Positions 37,574 to 47,716 of a stretch of 64,000 nucleotides of DNA are shown piece after piece. Both the position numbers and the translations under genes were made by a program. Below the pieces are notes generated by a model. The model worked only from the letters and a program-made list of their open reading frames with translations, made no database searches and had not been told where the DNA came from. The stretch spans positions 26,079 to 90,078 of the forward strand of contig CBDUZW010000015.1 in NCBI GenBank assembly GCA_965371805.1, read 5' to 3'. Position 1 is the first letter of the stretch. Every line of letters begins with the position of its first letter. The stretch is from JAOZTV01 sp965371805 (GTDB lineage Bacteria > Acidobacteriota > Aminicenantia > UBA2199).

Positions 37574-39616
37574 CTAAGAAAAATTTAAAAATTTACTTTT
37601 TTTTTTTATCTGTAATAGATATTCTTTTAAATACCCGGTCAGAAGACTCTTGTCTTTTAATAAAATTACAGCATCTTCTTTTGCGCAGTTAAAGAGTTGG
37701 AGATCATCGATAACATTACCATTTTTAAAATTAATATCACCGGATTGTGAAAAGCCGGAAATAATCCCACCACCTCGTATTTTTAAATCAATTTCTGCTA
37801 TCTTAAAACCATCATTCTCTTTTTCAATAGTTTTTAATCTCTCTTTGCCGGTTTCTGTAATTTTTTTTGATGGGATGAGATAACAAAAAGATTGCTTCAT
37901 GCCTCTCCCAACCCTTCCCCTTAATTGATGAATTCCAGCAAGTCCATATCTGTCAGCATCCTCAATTACTATTATTGTCGCATCTTTGACATCAATTCCA
38001 ACTTCAATTACTGTTGTTGATAAAATAACTCTCAAAGACCCTTCTTTAAAATTTTGTAAAACTTTGTCCCTTTTTTCTTTCTCTATTCTTCCAGAAATAA
38101 TCCCTACTTTAAATGGTTTAAAACAGTCTTTTATAAAACTTTTTTCTTCCTCTATTGAGCGAAGATCAGAGAAAAACTCTGATTTTTCAATTAATGGCAG
38201 GATAATATATGCTTTTTCACCTTCCTCAATTCTTAATCTTAGCCATTTATAGAATTTATCTCTATCTAGAGACGGAATTATTTTGGTTTTGATCTGCTTC
38301 CTATTCATAGGTTTTTCTTTTATTGAGAAAACCTTGAGGTCATTATAAACAGACAACAGCATCGTTCTTGGTATAGGTGTTGCTGTCATAACCAGAAGAT
38401 CTACCCCTCTGCTTTTATAAAATAAGGAGGCTCTCTGGGTTACTCCAAATTTATGTTGTTCATCTATAATTATCATTGCAAGATTTTTGAATTTTATCCC
38501 CTCATTTATTATTGAATGAGTGCCTATAATTATATGTATACTTCCTGTATGCAAATCATTTATTATTCTCTTTCTTTCTGAATCTGAACTACTTCCAGTC
38601 AACACTTCAATATTATAATCATGAAAAAAAGTTTTGCCTTTTTCTAAATGTTGAAAAGCTAGTACTTCAGTTGGTACAAGTATAGCCCCCTGATATCCAT
38701 TAGTAACTGCAATTAAAATTGATAGAAAGGCTATTATTGTTTTTCCACTTCCTACATCTCCATGAAGTAAACCTGCCATACTACTCGGTCCTGAGAGTAC
38801 ATCTTTTATATTGGAAAAAACTTCTATCTGATCTTTTGTCAGCGAAAAATCAACTCTTTTTTTCACATCCTGAGCCAGATTATTTGTAAATTTATACTCA
38901 AAAACTCTCTCTTTTTTTGAGAAAAGTTGCCTCAAAAATTGCAACTCAAGTTGAAAAAGCAGGAATTCATTATACTTAAAACGTGCCCTACACTTATCTA
39001 TTTGATCCATATCTAATAATCCAGGTTTATGAATATTGCAAAATGAGTCTAATAAACCATTAAACAAATGCTTTTTAACAATAAACTCCGGCAGTATTTC
39101 CTGATGCACTACCAGGTTTTGCAATGCACTTGAAATGATCTTTTTTATATTGCCCTGCTTAATAGTTCCCATTTTTTTATATATAGGCAGAACCTTTTCA
39201 CTCTCTTTAAAAGATATAAGTGGATTAATCATAGAATATTTCGACTCAATAAGTTTAATCTCTCCATAAATATAAATCAGATCATTTTTGTTTAGATTAT
39301 TTTTCAAATAAGGCTTATTAAAAAAAACAACTTCTATTTTTTCCTCGAGAATTAGCAGGTTTACTCTTAAAACCGAAACTCTGCCTCTAAAATTCCTGCC
39401 TGAATTAATGGATAATATCTTTGCCTCAAAAACCCCATTTCCCTCAATTATCTCAGTTTCAAATTTTGAAAAATCAATATAAATGAAAGGGAACACCTGA
39501 AGAATATCAAATACATTTGTGATTTTTTTTTTTTTAAGGATTTCAGAATATTTCTGACCTACTCCCTTTATTTTTTCTACTGAGGACTCAAGGCCTAATT
39601 CTTCTGTCTTTTTCAT
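37574..39616 (-). CDS. recG: ATP-dependent DNA helicase RecG
   Basis: A 680-residue RecG that remodels stalled forks and Holliday junctions. The N-terminal wedge/OB domain is followed by Walker A HGDVGSGKT (about 286), Walker B IIDEQHKFGV, motif III VMTATPIPRTM, and motif VI IHQLRGRVGRG, plus the C-terminal ERLKTIEKENDGFKIAEIDL typical of RecG. The length is normal. There is no clear ribosome site; a TTGCAT-N17-TATAAC promoter ends 12 nt before the ATG. Confidence 0.96.
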   Translation of the reverse strand: MKKTEELGLESSVEKIKGVGQKYSEILKKKKITNVFDILQVFPFIYIDFSKFETEIIEGNGVFEAKILSINSGRNFRGRVSVLRVNLLILEEKIEVVFFNKPYLKNNLNKNDLIYIYGEIKLIESKYSMINPLISFKESEKVLPIYKKMGTIKQGNIKKIISSALQNLVVHQEILPEFIVKKHLFNGLLDSFCNIHKPGLLDMDQIDKCRARFKYNEFLLFQLELQFLRQLFSKKERVFEYKFTNNLAQDVKKRVDFSLTKDQIEVFSNIKDVLSGPSSMAGLLHGDVGSGKTIIAFLSILIAVTNGYQGAILVPTEVLAFQHLEKGKTFFHDYNIEVLTGSSSDSERKRIINDLHTGSIHIIIGTHSIINEGIKFKNLAMIIIDEQHKFGVTQRASLFYKSRGVDLLVMTATPIPRTMLLSVYNDLKVFSIKEKPMNRKQIKTKIIPSLDRDKFYKWLRLRIEEGEKAYIILPLIEKSEFFSDLRSIEEEKSFIKDCFKPFKVGIISGRIEKEKRDKVLQNFKEGSLRVILSTTVIEVGIDVKDATIIVIEDADRYGLAGIHQLRGRVGRGMKQSFCYLIPSKKITETGKERLKTIEKENDGFKIAEIDLKIRGGGIISGFSQSGDINFKNGNVIDDLQLFNCAKEDAVILLKDKSLLTGYLKEYLLQIKKKSKFLNFS

Positions 39617-39628
39617 TTAACTCAAGAG

Positions 39629-39657
39629 GTTATAATACTATTTTTAATTTAATGCAA
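39629..39657 (-). promoter_or_regulatory. candidate recG promoter with a very short leader
   Basis: On the minus strand: TTGCAT (39657-39652), a 17-bp spacer and TATAAC (39634-39629), twelve bases before the ATG at 39616. The predicted leader is about 5 nt or less. Confidence 0.35.
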
Positions 39658-39722
39658 TGTAAGTCTCTCTTGATTATTTTTTTTTTTATGTTAAATTATT
39701 ATTAATTAATTGGAGGTAATAG

Positions 39723-40058
39723 ATGGAAGTCAGAAAAAACAAATTTCATGAATTATTGAGAGATGAAAAAATCACTGATTTTAATAACGATATTAAAGCA
39801 TTAGATGAACCTGTAAATCTGGAAAACTGTAATTTGAGAGGGGTTGATTTAAGAAAGGCAAACTTAAAAAATGCAAATTTAAAGAACAGCTATTTAAAAT
39901 TGGCAGACCTTAGAGGAGTAGATATGTCGGGAGCTCAATTAGAAGGAGCTTCATTTAATAAAGCAAGAGTCGGTGGAGTCCTCTTTCCCAAAAATGTTAC
40001 CTCAGCTGAAATAAGGTTGTCTATTGAATTTGGTACAAGAGTTAGAGTAAAAGATTAA
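39723..40058 (+). CDS. pentapeptide-repeat protein
   Basis: A 111-residue protein with about ten A(D/N)LxX-type pentapeptides between residues 36 and 80 (NCNLRGVDLRKANLKNANLK and onward to GAQLEGASFNKARVGG), which would form a short right-handed beta-helix. The N-terminal 35 residues and the C-terminal ~25 (TSAEIRLSIEFGTRVRVKD) flank the helix. The size and terminal segments recall small spirochaete-type pentapeptide proteins, but no function can be assigned. The start follows TTGGAGGTAATAG. It is divergent from recG. Confidence 0.8.
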   Translation: MEVRKNKFHELLRDEKITDFNNDIKALDEPVNLENCNLRGVDLRKANLKNANLKNSYLKLADLRGVDMSGAQLEGASFNKARVGGVLFPKNVTSAEIRLSIEFGTRVRVKD

Positions 40059-41117
40059 TTAGTATTCCTTATCATTTTCATCTTGAATTTTCTTTTTTTT
40101 AATTTGCAGATAATTAATTGTCTCTAAAGCAATATTCCTCTCAATTCCAATTAGACCAGGCAATATTTTTTGCCATTTAGAGAGCAATATTAAAACCTGT
40201 TCATTTTTAAGTTTTCCAAAACTATTTTTAGTTTTATAGACAAATCCCTGCTTAGAGAGTAATGAAAAACTTGATTTTTTCTTCCATTTACCTGTATCTT
40301 TTATATACTCTGTTTTGAATCTCATTTCTGAACTCTTAGAGATCTTATTTTCTTTTTTTAAAACTATGGCCTCTCTGACTATATCTTCATCATTAAAGGT
40401 TTTTTCCTCCATCTCTACTACAGTTTGAGGTTTTCGGGATCCGCGTTCTTTTTTTTGATTTATCTGTTTTCTCTCAATGGAATCTGTACTATTACCATAT
40501 TTGGACTTCTCTCCTATCCCGCCCTCAATCGGGCTGCTTTTCGTTATGTTTACTCCATCAACATTCCATGTTGATTTTGATTTTATTTTATCTGCTAGAA
40601 CAATTTTCGCTGGTTCTTTTTTCCTTCTACTCTTTTTTTTACTAAATATTTTTAATGTGCCTTTTGAATCTTTTTTGTCTTTTTCCATATCTTTGCTTCT
40701 ATTTGCGAATGATTCCTCTTTTGACAATCCGCCTTCTACCATGGGAATGTCTCTTTTTATTCTTTTGGTTTGGAATTTGAGACTTTCTTCTTTTACTTCC
40801 GGTTGAGTCTTATAAAAATTGCTGTAGTAAAATCCAATTAAGAAAACAAACATTATGCTAGCTGCTATTGACAGTGACCTGGTAATATTGGACTTTCTCA
40901 CTTTTTTTAGCTCAGCTAAAGTTGAAGAGGTGATTTTATAAACATCAAAACAATCATGACATGAATTTAAATGTTTAAGGACTTTCTCCCTCTCTTCAAA
41001 TGGAAGTTTATTTTCAATAAATTCAGAAAGAGTATTGTCAGATAGACATGTAGTCTCTTTTTTCTCTTCCATTTTAGTTGAAAGCAATTTCCCCAGTTTT
41101 ACATTTTCTATACTCAT
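40059..41117 (-). CDS. probable membrane anti-sigma factor with zinc-finger domain
   Basis: About 352 residues. The N-terminal zf-HC2-like domain contains CLSDNTLSEFIENKLPFEER and HLNSCHDCFDVYK, including the H-x3-C-x2-C zinc motif that holds ECF sigma factors. A single transmembrane helix follows (SIAASIMFVFLIGFYYSNFY), then a long, lysine- and serine-rich exported tail with low complexity. It lies 59 bp downstream of a sigma factor gene, the normal arrangement for a sigma/anti-sigma pair. ATG at 41117 is preferred over an upstream in-frame TTG. Confidence 0.82.
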   Translation of the reverse strand: MSIENVKLGKLLSTKMEEKKETTCLSDNTLSEFIENKLPFEEREKVLKHLNSCHDCFDVYKITSSTLAELKKVRKSNITRSLSIAASIMFVFLIGFYYSNFYKTQPEVKEESLKFQTKRIKRDIPMVEGGLSKEESFANRSKDMEKDKKDSKGTLKIFSKKKSRRKKEPAKIVLADKIKSKSTWNVDGVNITKSSPIEGGIGEKSKYGNSTDSIERKQINQKKERGSRKPQTVVEMEEKTFNDEDIVREAIVLKKENKISKSSEMRFKTEYIKDTGKWKKKSSFSLLSKQGFVYKTKNSFGKLKNEQVLILLSKWQKILPGLIGIERNIALETINYLQIKKKKIQDENDKEY

Positions 41118-41176
41118 CTCATAAACCTTCAATAATATTTGTCGGACAATTTAATAATAATTCTTTAATTTTAACA

Positions 41177-42031
41177 TTAAAATAGATCATTTGTATTTAT
41201 CCCGTTTTTGGCTAATATTTTTTTACATTTTTTTAATATTCTATCTATTCTCTTATAAACAGCCCTTTTATTTATATTTAATAAAATTGAAATAGTTTCA
41301 ACTCGTTTTTTTTTATCATCCTCTTCATTAAAAAACCTGAGTTTTATTATAAACTTTTCTTCAGCAGTCAGATTAGAAAGAATTAAATCCAGGTTTTTAT
41401 TAATGGTCTCTTCTTTCTCTTCAGAAATCATTTGAAATTCCGGAGTTTTATTTTTATCCTTTACAAGGACCTCGCCTTCACTAGTATTTATACCTTTTTT
41501 TACAGGAGATTCCGGGAAGTTTTCAAGGTCACTCTTATTATATTTTTTTTTCCCCTTTATCTTATCAACAATCTCTTCAATCTTATTCAAAGTGATTTTT
41601 TTTTCATTCTCATGTGTAACGATATTATAAAATTCCCTGATCGAATTCTTTTCGATAAAAACACTCTTATATATCCTTAAACCAAGATCTCCATATTCTT
41701 TTGCCCTATCTTTTTCTCGACTTCTTCCCATTTTACCTCTGATAATATCTACAAACTTTCTTGAAATTATAGCTGTTAGATAGGTTGTAATCTTAGCTCT
41801 TCCATTAAAATTTTTTAAAATTTTGAAATCTTCCTTCCTCAGAGTGTCAAGAACCACATTTGATAATTCCAAAGACCTATTTTCAATTTCCAGTTTTTCG
41901 CTCTCACCGGTTTTAAAACTATCAGCAAAGTTTTTTTTTACTATCAAATAACTTTGTTTTTCAATAAACCCTAGATTCTCATGCAATATTTTTTCATATG
42001 GCTTATTGAAATTATAATTTATGGTAGTCAT
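41177..42031 (-). CDS. ECF-like RNA polymerase sigma factor with long inter-domain linker
   Basis: About 284 residues. A sigma2-like region (FNGRAKITTYLTAIISRKFVDIIRG, split here: FNGRAKITTYL then TAIISRKFVDIIRG) is followed by a charged linker of about 100 residues. A sigma4 helix-turn-helix region comes last: LTAEEKFIIKLRFF, VETISILLNINKRAVYKRID. ECF factors normally have a linker of 20-50 residues. ATG at 42031 is chosen because the longer frame opens with TTG and overlaps the upstream gene. Partner: the zinc-finger anti-sigma immediately downstream. The regulon is unknown. Confidence 0.78.
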   Translation of the reverse strand: MTTINYNFNKPYEKILHENLGFIEKQSYLIVKKNFADSFKTGESEKLEIENRSLELSNVVLDTLRKEDFKILKNFNGRAKITTYLTAIISRKFVDIIRGKMGRSREKDRAKEYGDLGLRIYKSVFIEKNSIREFYNIVTHENEKKITLNKIEEIVDKIKGKKKYNKSDLENFPESPVKKGINTSEGEVLVKDKNKTPEFQMISEEKEETINKNLDLILSNLTAEEKFIIKLRFFNEEDDKKKRVETISILLNINKRAVYKRIDRILKKCKKILAKNGINTNDLF

Positions 42032-42036
42032 TTTTA

Positions 42037-42684
42037 CTATTTTATTTTTATATGAAGCTGAATTTCTACTAAATGAGATTCCTGCATATTCTGGGTAGTA
42101 TTTGCCCAGGTCCAATTATATTTATTTACAAAAAACATCTTTGAGTAAAGTAATTTTTCTCTCCAAGAAATTTTATTTGACCCCTTTCTAATTCCCTTTC
42201 TGTATTTAAGATTAGGCTTTCTTTTCAATATTCCATAACTTTTTGGAAGATTTAATTTTGCGTTTATATCTTTATCTAATTTTGATATGTCTAACTTTTC
42301 TGCCCCAAATTCAAGGAAAAGATTTCTTTTATTTCTTATAATAAATTCGATTTCCGGCAGAACAATGCTTTTATTGTTAAATACTTCGTTTTTATTCGTT
42401 TTAAAATTAAAGAATTTCATTTCAAAATCATTTACCTTTCCTTTTTTATAATAATAGATAAAATCTTTATCCTCATCAAAGCCAATTGTTCCATTAAGTT
42501 CTCCACTATATGTATAATTACCTCTGATCTTTGTATCTCCATATGTTTTAAAGAAGCCTGTAATTTTAAAATCTATTTTTAGCTCCCATTCCATAGAATC
42601 ATTTACCAAATTATTTATATCTCCATTTATTGATAAATTCAATAGAGGTAATAATATAAAAATTAATCTAATAAACTGTTTCAA
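42037..42684 (-). CDS. exported hypothetical protein
   Basis: A 215-residue protein with a signal peptide (MKQFIRLIFILLPLLNLSIN) and a beta-rich mature domain rich in Lys, Asn, Phe and Tyr; no family recognised. The start codon is TTG at 42684, supported by the ribosome site AAAGGAG 9 nt upstream, and it overlaps the last 17 bp of dnaE. The sigma factor gene begins 5 bp after its stop, so it may be part of the sigma regulon or signal pathway. Confidence 0.65.
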   Translation of the reverse strand: MKQFIRLIFILLPLLNLSINGDINNLVNDSMEWELKIDFKITGFFKTYGDTKIRGNYTYSGELNGTIGFDEDKDFIYYYKKGKVNDFEMKFFNFKTNKNEVFNNKSIVLPEIEFIIRNKRNLFLEFGAEKLDISKLDKDINAKLNLPKSYGILKRKPNLKYRKGIRKGSNKISWREKLLYSKMFFVNKYNWTWANTTQNMQESHLVEIQLHIKIK

Positions 42685-45600
42685 CAGAGAGGACTCCTTT
42701 TATTTTTTTTAACTCAATTACAACTGTATTATCGGGCTTTAATCCCTGATCATTCGAATCAATCACCGTTTTATGTTTTTGCTCATTATTAATAATCATT
42801 ATTTGATATGGTGTTTTCCCAACATTATTAGTTAGAGTGCTTTCAAACTTGTCAGTAAAATCATCATCAATAAAAGAGTAATCTATTTTTATAAAGATCT
42901 TTTTTGCCTCCTTATTGATATAATCTTCCAATTTTACAATTTTACTAAGGAATAGATCAGGACTATTATTGTCATTATCTGATTTATTTCCTTCGATATA
43001 ATAGGGTGCATCAACTTCTAAATTCAGCTTTATTTCATCCCATGTTACTTTTTTTTCACCATTTTTATTCCCATTTCCATTATTCCATGGTTTTTTTGTA
43101 CTATTAAAGACTAAGATAGATTGTCTCCCAGTCAGATCTTCAAAAAAAATATTGCCATAAAAAGTACCTTTTTTTGATCTTTTCTGGATAAATTCAGTAA
43201 TAACGCCAACAAGTTTAACTACTTTACCCTTAAAATCAATTAATTCTGATATTGATGTATTAGAGAGCTTTTTTGTCTCTTTAGTATATTTTTCAAGTGG
43301 ATGGTTACTAATATAAATACCGGTTATCTCTTTTTCACCTTTAAGGATTTGTTGCTCTGTCCATTCATCCATATCCATGAATTTTTTCTGAATAATAATT
43401 TTATTAAGACTATCTTCTCCGGTAAACAGTGACCTTTGACCATTACTCTTGTTTTTTTCTATCACTCCTGCCTGGGCTATCGTCTCTTCAACACTGGAGA
43501 ACAAAGCATTCCTCTTCAAATTAAATGAATCTAATGAGCCCGACTTAATTAAACTTTCTAAAACGGCTTTATTTACCTTTGAAAGTTCTATTCCTGTAAT
43601 AAAGTCTGTATAACTTTCAAATCCTCCAGAACTGTTCCGGCATTCAATAATGCTTTTTAATGCTGCAGTACCTACATTTTTCAGTCCCTTAAGACCAAAT
43701 CTTATTGAACTATGTGTCTCAGCTCTGAAATTCTCAATACTCTTATTAATATCTGGAGGCAGTATATCAATTCCCATTTTTTTACTCTCGGAAATATACT
43801 GTATTATTTTTGATCCCTTTGATGCTTTTGATGATTCCGATGTGAGATGGGCAGCCATAAAATAAACGGGAAAATGCGCTTTTAAATATGCTGTTTGATA
43901 TGCTATAAAACCATAAGCAGTTGAATGAGATTTATTAAAACCATATTGCGCAAACTCTTTCATCTGAGAAAAAAGTTTTTCCGCTTTCTTTTTATTGTAT
44001 TTTTTTTTTACAGCTCCAGCCACAAATGCCGCTTCCAGAGCAGGGATTTTTTGTTCAAGCTTCTTTCCCATAACTTTTCTCATTTCATCAGCTTTTCCAA
44101 GAGAAAACCCGGCTAAGGTAACCGATATCTGCATAACCTGCTCTTGATACACAATAACCCCAAATGTATCTTTCAGTATGGGTTCAAGTACTGGAAAGGC
44201 ATATACAACTTTTTCTTTGCCTAGTTTTCTCTTAACATAACTATCAGCCATTCCGGAATTTAATGGGCCCGGTCTATATAGAGCATTCAATGCAATAAGA
44301 TCTTCAATTCTTTCAGGTTTTGATCTTTTCAAAAAATCCCGCATCCCTGAACTTTCAAATTGAAAAATTCCATCAGTATTTCCAGCTTGAAAGACCTTAT
44401 ACGTTTTTTCATCATCAAGAGGGATTGTATCAAGGTCAATTTTCTTTTTTTCCACATCATAAATTTCATCTAGAATATTTTTTATAATTGTTAAGGTATT
44501 CAATCCCAGGATGTCCATTTTGAGCAGTCCAACTTCTTCGACTTCATCTTTCTCAAACTGTGTGACAATCTCATCCTTAGTTTTATAAAGAGGCATAAAC
44601 TCAGTCATCTTTCTTGGCGCAATTACAACAGCCGCTGCATGCATTGATGTATGCCTGACATTATTCTCCAGCTTCAATGCAAATTCAATCAATTTTTGTC
44701 TCTCAGGTTTTAATTTAATTGCATCTCGTAATTCTGAATTGGATTCAATTTCACTTTTTAGTTCTACTTTTGGCCCATCCTGGATCATCTTTGCAATTTG
44801 ATTAACATCACTTAATGGAAGTTCCAATACCCTGCCAATATCCCTGATAGCCATCTTTGCCTTCATTTTTCCAAAGGTTACAATCTGGGCCGTATTTTCC
44901 TTCCCATACTTGTTTCTAATATAATCAATTACCTCGCCCCTTCGTTCAGTCTCAAAATCAAGGTCTATATCAGGCATTGAGATTCTTTCAGGATTTAAAA
45001 ATCTTTCAAAAAGTAAGTCATATTCCAGCGGATCAACATTGGTAATTCCCATTACATAAGCTACTAAACTTCCAACAACTGAGCCCCTCCCGGGTCCAAC
45101 AGGAATATTATTATCTTTAGAAAATTTTATTATATCCCAGACAATTAAAAAGTATCCTGGAAATTCCATCTCCCTTATTTTATCAATCTCATAACTGAGT
45201 CTTTTTTCATAAACATCAATACTCTGTCGCTTATTTAATAAAGAATCTCTCAGTCTTTCAAAACCATCTCTACAAATTTTTTCAAAATATCCATCAATTG
45301 TAAATTCTTCAGGAACGGAAAAAGTCGGAAGTGAAAGTTCCCCTAATTTAAAATCAAAATTACATTTTGCTGCAATATCAAAACTATTACTAATCGCATC
45401 AGGAATATCTGAGAAAAGCTCACTCATCTCTTCAGTTGACTTAAGATACATTTCACTGGTTTGCTTTTTCATGGGTCTGTTCTGATCACTTAAAACATTG
45501 CCGGTTTGCAGGCAAATTAAAATCTCTCTCGCATCCGAATCTTCCTTTTCAAGATAATGTACATCGTTGCTTGCGACAAGAGGAATAGAGAGGTCTGAAG

Positions 45601-46183
45601 ATAATTGCTGCAATTTTGGAATTACCTCAATTTGCTGACTCAAACCATGATCCTGCATCTCTAAATAATAATCATCTTTGAAAGTCTCTTTATACCATTT
45701 TGCTGCTTCATAAGCCTTTTCTTCTCTATTATGAAGTAAATTATATGGAATTTCCCCCTGAATACAGGCAGAAAGTATTACTAAACCGTCCTTATACTTT
45801 TCCAATACTTCTTTGTCAATTCTAGGCTTTCTATAAAACCCTTCAAGATATGCTTCAGTTATCAGTTCACATAAATTTCTGTATCCCTGTTTATTCTTTA
45901 CAAGAGCAACTAAATGATGATAGTTTATCTCTCCTTTTTTTCTGTCCGGCTTACTGAACCTTGAGTTTTCTGCAACATAGAGTTCTGAGCCGATGATTGG
46001 CTTTATTCCGTTTTTTATTGCTTTTTTATAAAAGTTTACTGCTCCTAAAATATTTCCATGATCTGTCAAAGCGACTGCAGGCATATTCAACTGCTGAGCC
46101 TTTTTTATTAAACCGGGAATCTTCAGGTTTGAATCTAATAGACTAAATTCAGAGTGTAAGTGTAAGTGAATAAAGCTATTCAT
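42668..46183 (-). CDS. dnaE: DNA polymerase III alpha subunit
   Basis: A 1171-residue replicative polymerase of the DnaE1 type. It has an N-terminal PHP domain (HLHLHSEFSLLDS, VALTDHGN), the catalytic triad region with MPDIDLDFE near residues 402-410 and GPGRGSVVGSLVAY, IVYQEQVMQI, the tandem helix-hairpin-helix region, and an OB domain (KVVKLVGVITEF). The length is normal. The 3' end overlaps an exported-protein gene, so it heads a run that continues into the sigma/anti-sigma pair. Confidence 0.97.
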   Translation of the reverse strand: MNSFIHLHLHSEFSLLDSNLKIPGLIKKAQQLNMPAVALTDHGNILGAVNFYKKAIKNGIKPIIGSELYVAENSRFSKPDRKKGEINYHHLVALVKNKQGYRNLCELITEAYLEGFYRKPRIDKEVLEKYKDGLVILSACIQGEIPYNLLHNREEKAYEAAKWYKETFKDDYYLEMQDHGLSQQIEVIPKLQQLSSDLSIPLVASNDVHYLEKEDSDAREILICLQTGNVLSDQNRPMKKQTSEMYLKSTEEMSELFSDIPDAISNSFDIAAKCNFDFKLGELSLPTFSVPEEFTIDGYFEKICRDGFERLRDSLLNKRQSIDVYEKRLSYEIDKIREMEFPGYFLIVWDIIKFSKDNNIPVGPGRGSVVGSLVAYVMGITNVDPLEYDLLFERFLNPERISMPDIDLDFETERRGEVIDYIRNKYGKENTAQIVTFGKMKAKMAIRDIGRVLELPLSDVNQIAKMIQDGPKVELKSEIESNSELRDAIKLKPERQKLIEFALKLENNVRHTSMHAAAVVIAPRKMTEFMPLYKTKDEIVTQFEKDEVEEVGLLKMDILGLNTLTIIKNILDEIYDVEKKKIDLDTIPLDDEKTYKVFQAGNTDGIFQFESSGMRDFLKRSKPERIEDLIALNALYRPGPLNSGMADSYVKRKLGKEKVVYAFPVLEPILKDTFGVIVYQEQVMQISVTLAGFSLGKADEMRKVMGKKLEQKIPALEAAFVAGAVKKKYNKKKAEKLFSQMKEFAQYGFNKSHSTAYGFIAYQTAYLKAHFPVYFMAAHLTSESSKASKGSKIIQYISESKKMGIDILPPDINKSIENFRAETHSSIRFGLKGLKNVGTAALKSIIECRNSSGGFESYTDFITGIELSKVNKAVLESLIKSGSLDSFNLKRNALFSSVEETIAQAGVIEKNKSNGQRSLFTGEDSLNKIIIQKKFMDMDEWTEQQILKGEKEITGIYISNHPLEKYTKETKKLSNTSISELIDFKGKVVKLVGVITEFIQKRSKKGTFYGNIFFEDLTGRQSILVFNSTKKPWNNGNGNKNGEKKVTWDEIKLNLEVDAPYYIEGNKSDNDNNSPDLFLSKIVKLEDYINKEAKKIFIKIDYSFIDDDFTDKFESTLTNNVGKTPYQIMIINNEQKHKTVIDSNDQGLKPDNTVVIELKKIKGVLSVETVY

Positions 46184-46528
46184 ATTTTATTTTTATTAAC
46201 AATAATTACTATAAAAAGATACTTGATTTTATTCATAGACTTATTTTAAAACGATTGTTTTTTAATTGCAATAGATAAAAAAGTATTTATTATGTTTTTA
46301 AAATTTCGAATTAGCTAAACTTTTTTAGGGACACACTCCATACGAATCATACTCTTGTTTAAACACTTTCTCAAATTTTGGAAAATTAAATAATTACAAA
46401 AAGAATAATTTTTATCTATTCCATTTTGGAATTATTCTAACGTTATATTTTTTGACAAATCGTTACTTGACAATCAATTAGTTTTATCCTAATATTTAAA
46501 CTACTTAAAATAAAAATAAGTTAATTAA
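46184..46528. other. 345-bp AT-rich intergenic region, left edge of the accessory zone
   Basis: It separates divergent dnaE and the metallophosphoesterase cassette. The right part holds two TTGACA boxes (46452-46457 and 46467-46472), the second belonging to a good promoter. I see no tRNA, direct repeat, ORF or strong hairpin in the rest. Confidence 0.6.
46467..46495 (+). promoter_or_regulatory. sigma70-type promoter of the three-gene cassette
   Basis: TTGACA (46467-46472), a 17-bp spacer and TAATAT (46490-46495). The predicted start near 46502 leaves a 27-nt, purely AT-rich leader without a Shine-Dalgarno before the ATG at 46529. Confidence 0.6.
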
Positions 46529-47716
46529 ATGAAAAGTATTAAATTTGCAGTTATAGGTGATTTGCATTGTCAATCAGAAAGTGATTTAGACGACAGTCGA
46601 AGAGAATCTTTTTTGATTGCAGGAGTACCAAGGGTACCTTCTCAAAATCATCCCGTTCAGTCACTTTTTGACATAGAAACGAAATTTAAAACCGATATTG
46701 TAATATGTACAGGTGATATTTCAAACAAGTCTTCCTCATCAGGATTATCTCATGGATGGGATCTATTACGTTATGATATAAAAGAGGTTTTTAATGCAGA
46801 AATAGTACTACCAACAATTGGTAATCATGATGTAAATTCAAGATCAAAAGACATCTCTCCATTTGATGTTGCGAAAAACATTCATCCTAATTTTCCCTTT
46901 TCGGACAATGATGCCAAAAATTCTTTTTGGAATAATGGATTTTATTTGTATCAATTTAGAGACACATCAAGTGTTCTAATATTAAACACAACTCACGATC
47001 ATTATAATGAAAAAAAAGCATTAAGAGGTACTTTTAGTAGCAAGCAAATCCAAAGCCTAGATAAATATTTAAAAAACCAGTCTTTAAATCCCATAAGAAT
47101 TGCTAATATGCATCACCATCCAATCCTTCATTCATTTGTAGATTATGGGTCTAATGATGTTTTGGAATTTGGTGATCAATTGTTAAAGGTTTTATCCAAA
47201 CACAAGTTTAACTTTGTTATACATGGACACCGTCATCAACCAAGAATACAAAGATATATTGATGGAGGTAATCCTTTTCATATATTTGGTTCTGGATCAT
47301 TTTCAGCATCTTTAGCTGACAAACTATATACAAGAACTCGCAATGTATTTCATTTAATTGAACTTAAAACTGAGAATACTAATAAAGTATCTGGTTCAAT
47401 TCTTACATGGGAATATAATTTTGGTATCGGTTGGAATCCAACAACAAAACAATCTGCAGAATTTCCTCATTTTGTGAGTATTAATTCTTTACCAACAGTA
47501 GATCTAGCAACTAAAATCAAGAAGTTTTTTAACTCAAATAAAAATAAAAAAATGTTGATAAATTCTGAAATGAAATGTGAAATACCAGAAGTTCAAATGT
47601 TACTACCTAACGAATTAGAAGAATTACAAAGTGAGATAAAAACCGAAATGTTGCAGTTGGAAATTGATCATTATGGATTTGTAAAAAGTATTGGACGATT
47701 GGAGCATGTTATATGA
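46529..47716 (+). CDS. calcineurin-like metallophosphoesterase, first gene of an unassigned cassette
   Basis: 395 residues. All five metallophosphoesterase motifs are visible: GDLH (10-13), CTGDISN, TIGNHDVN, MHHHPI and IHGHRHQ, so a di-metal phosphoesterase or nuclease is expected. The C-terminal ~110 residues have no recognisable domain and are probably for partner binding. No signal peptide, so it acts in the cytoplasm. Its stop overlaps the next start by 4 bp (ATGA). Family members include Mre11-like nucleases, cyclic-nucleotide phosphodiesterases and protein phosphatases; which applies cannot be decided from sequence. Confidence 0.85.
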   Translation: MKSIKFAVIGDLHCQSESDLDDSRRESFLIAGVPRVPSQNHPVQSLFDIETKFKTDIVICTGDISNKSSSSGLSHGWDLLRYDIKEVFNAEIVLPTIGNHDVNSRSKDISPFDVAKNIHPNFPFSDNDAKNSFWNNGFYLYQFRDTSSVLILNTTHDHYNEKKALRGTFSSKQIQSLDKYLKNQSLNPIRIANMHHHPILHSFVDYGSNDVLEFGDQLLKVLSKHKFNFVIHGHRHQPRIQRYIDGGNPFHIFGSGSFSASLADKLYTRTRNVFHLIELKTENTNKVSGSILTWEYNFGIGWNPTTKQSAEFPHFVSINSLPTVDLATKIKKFFNSNKNKKMLINSEMKCEIPEVQMLLPNELEELQSEIKTEMLQLEIDHYGFVKSIGRLEHVI

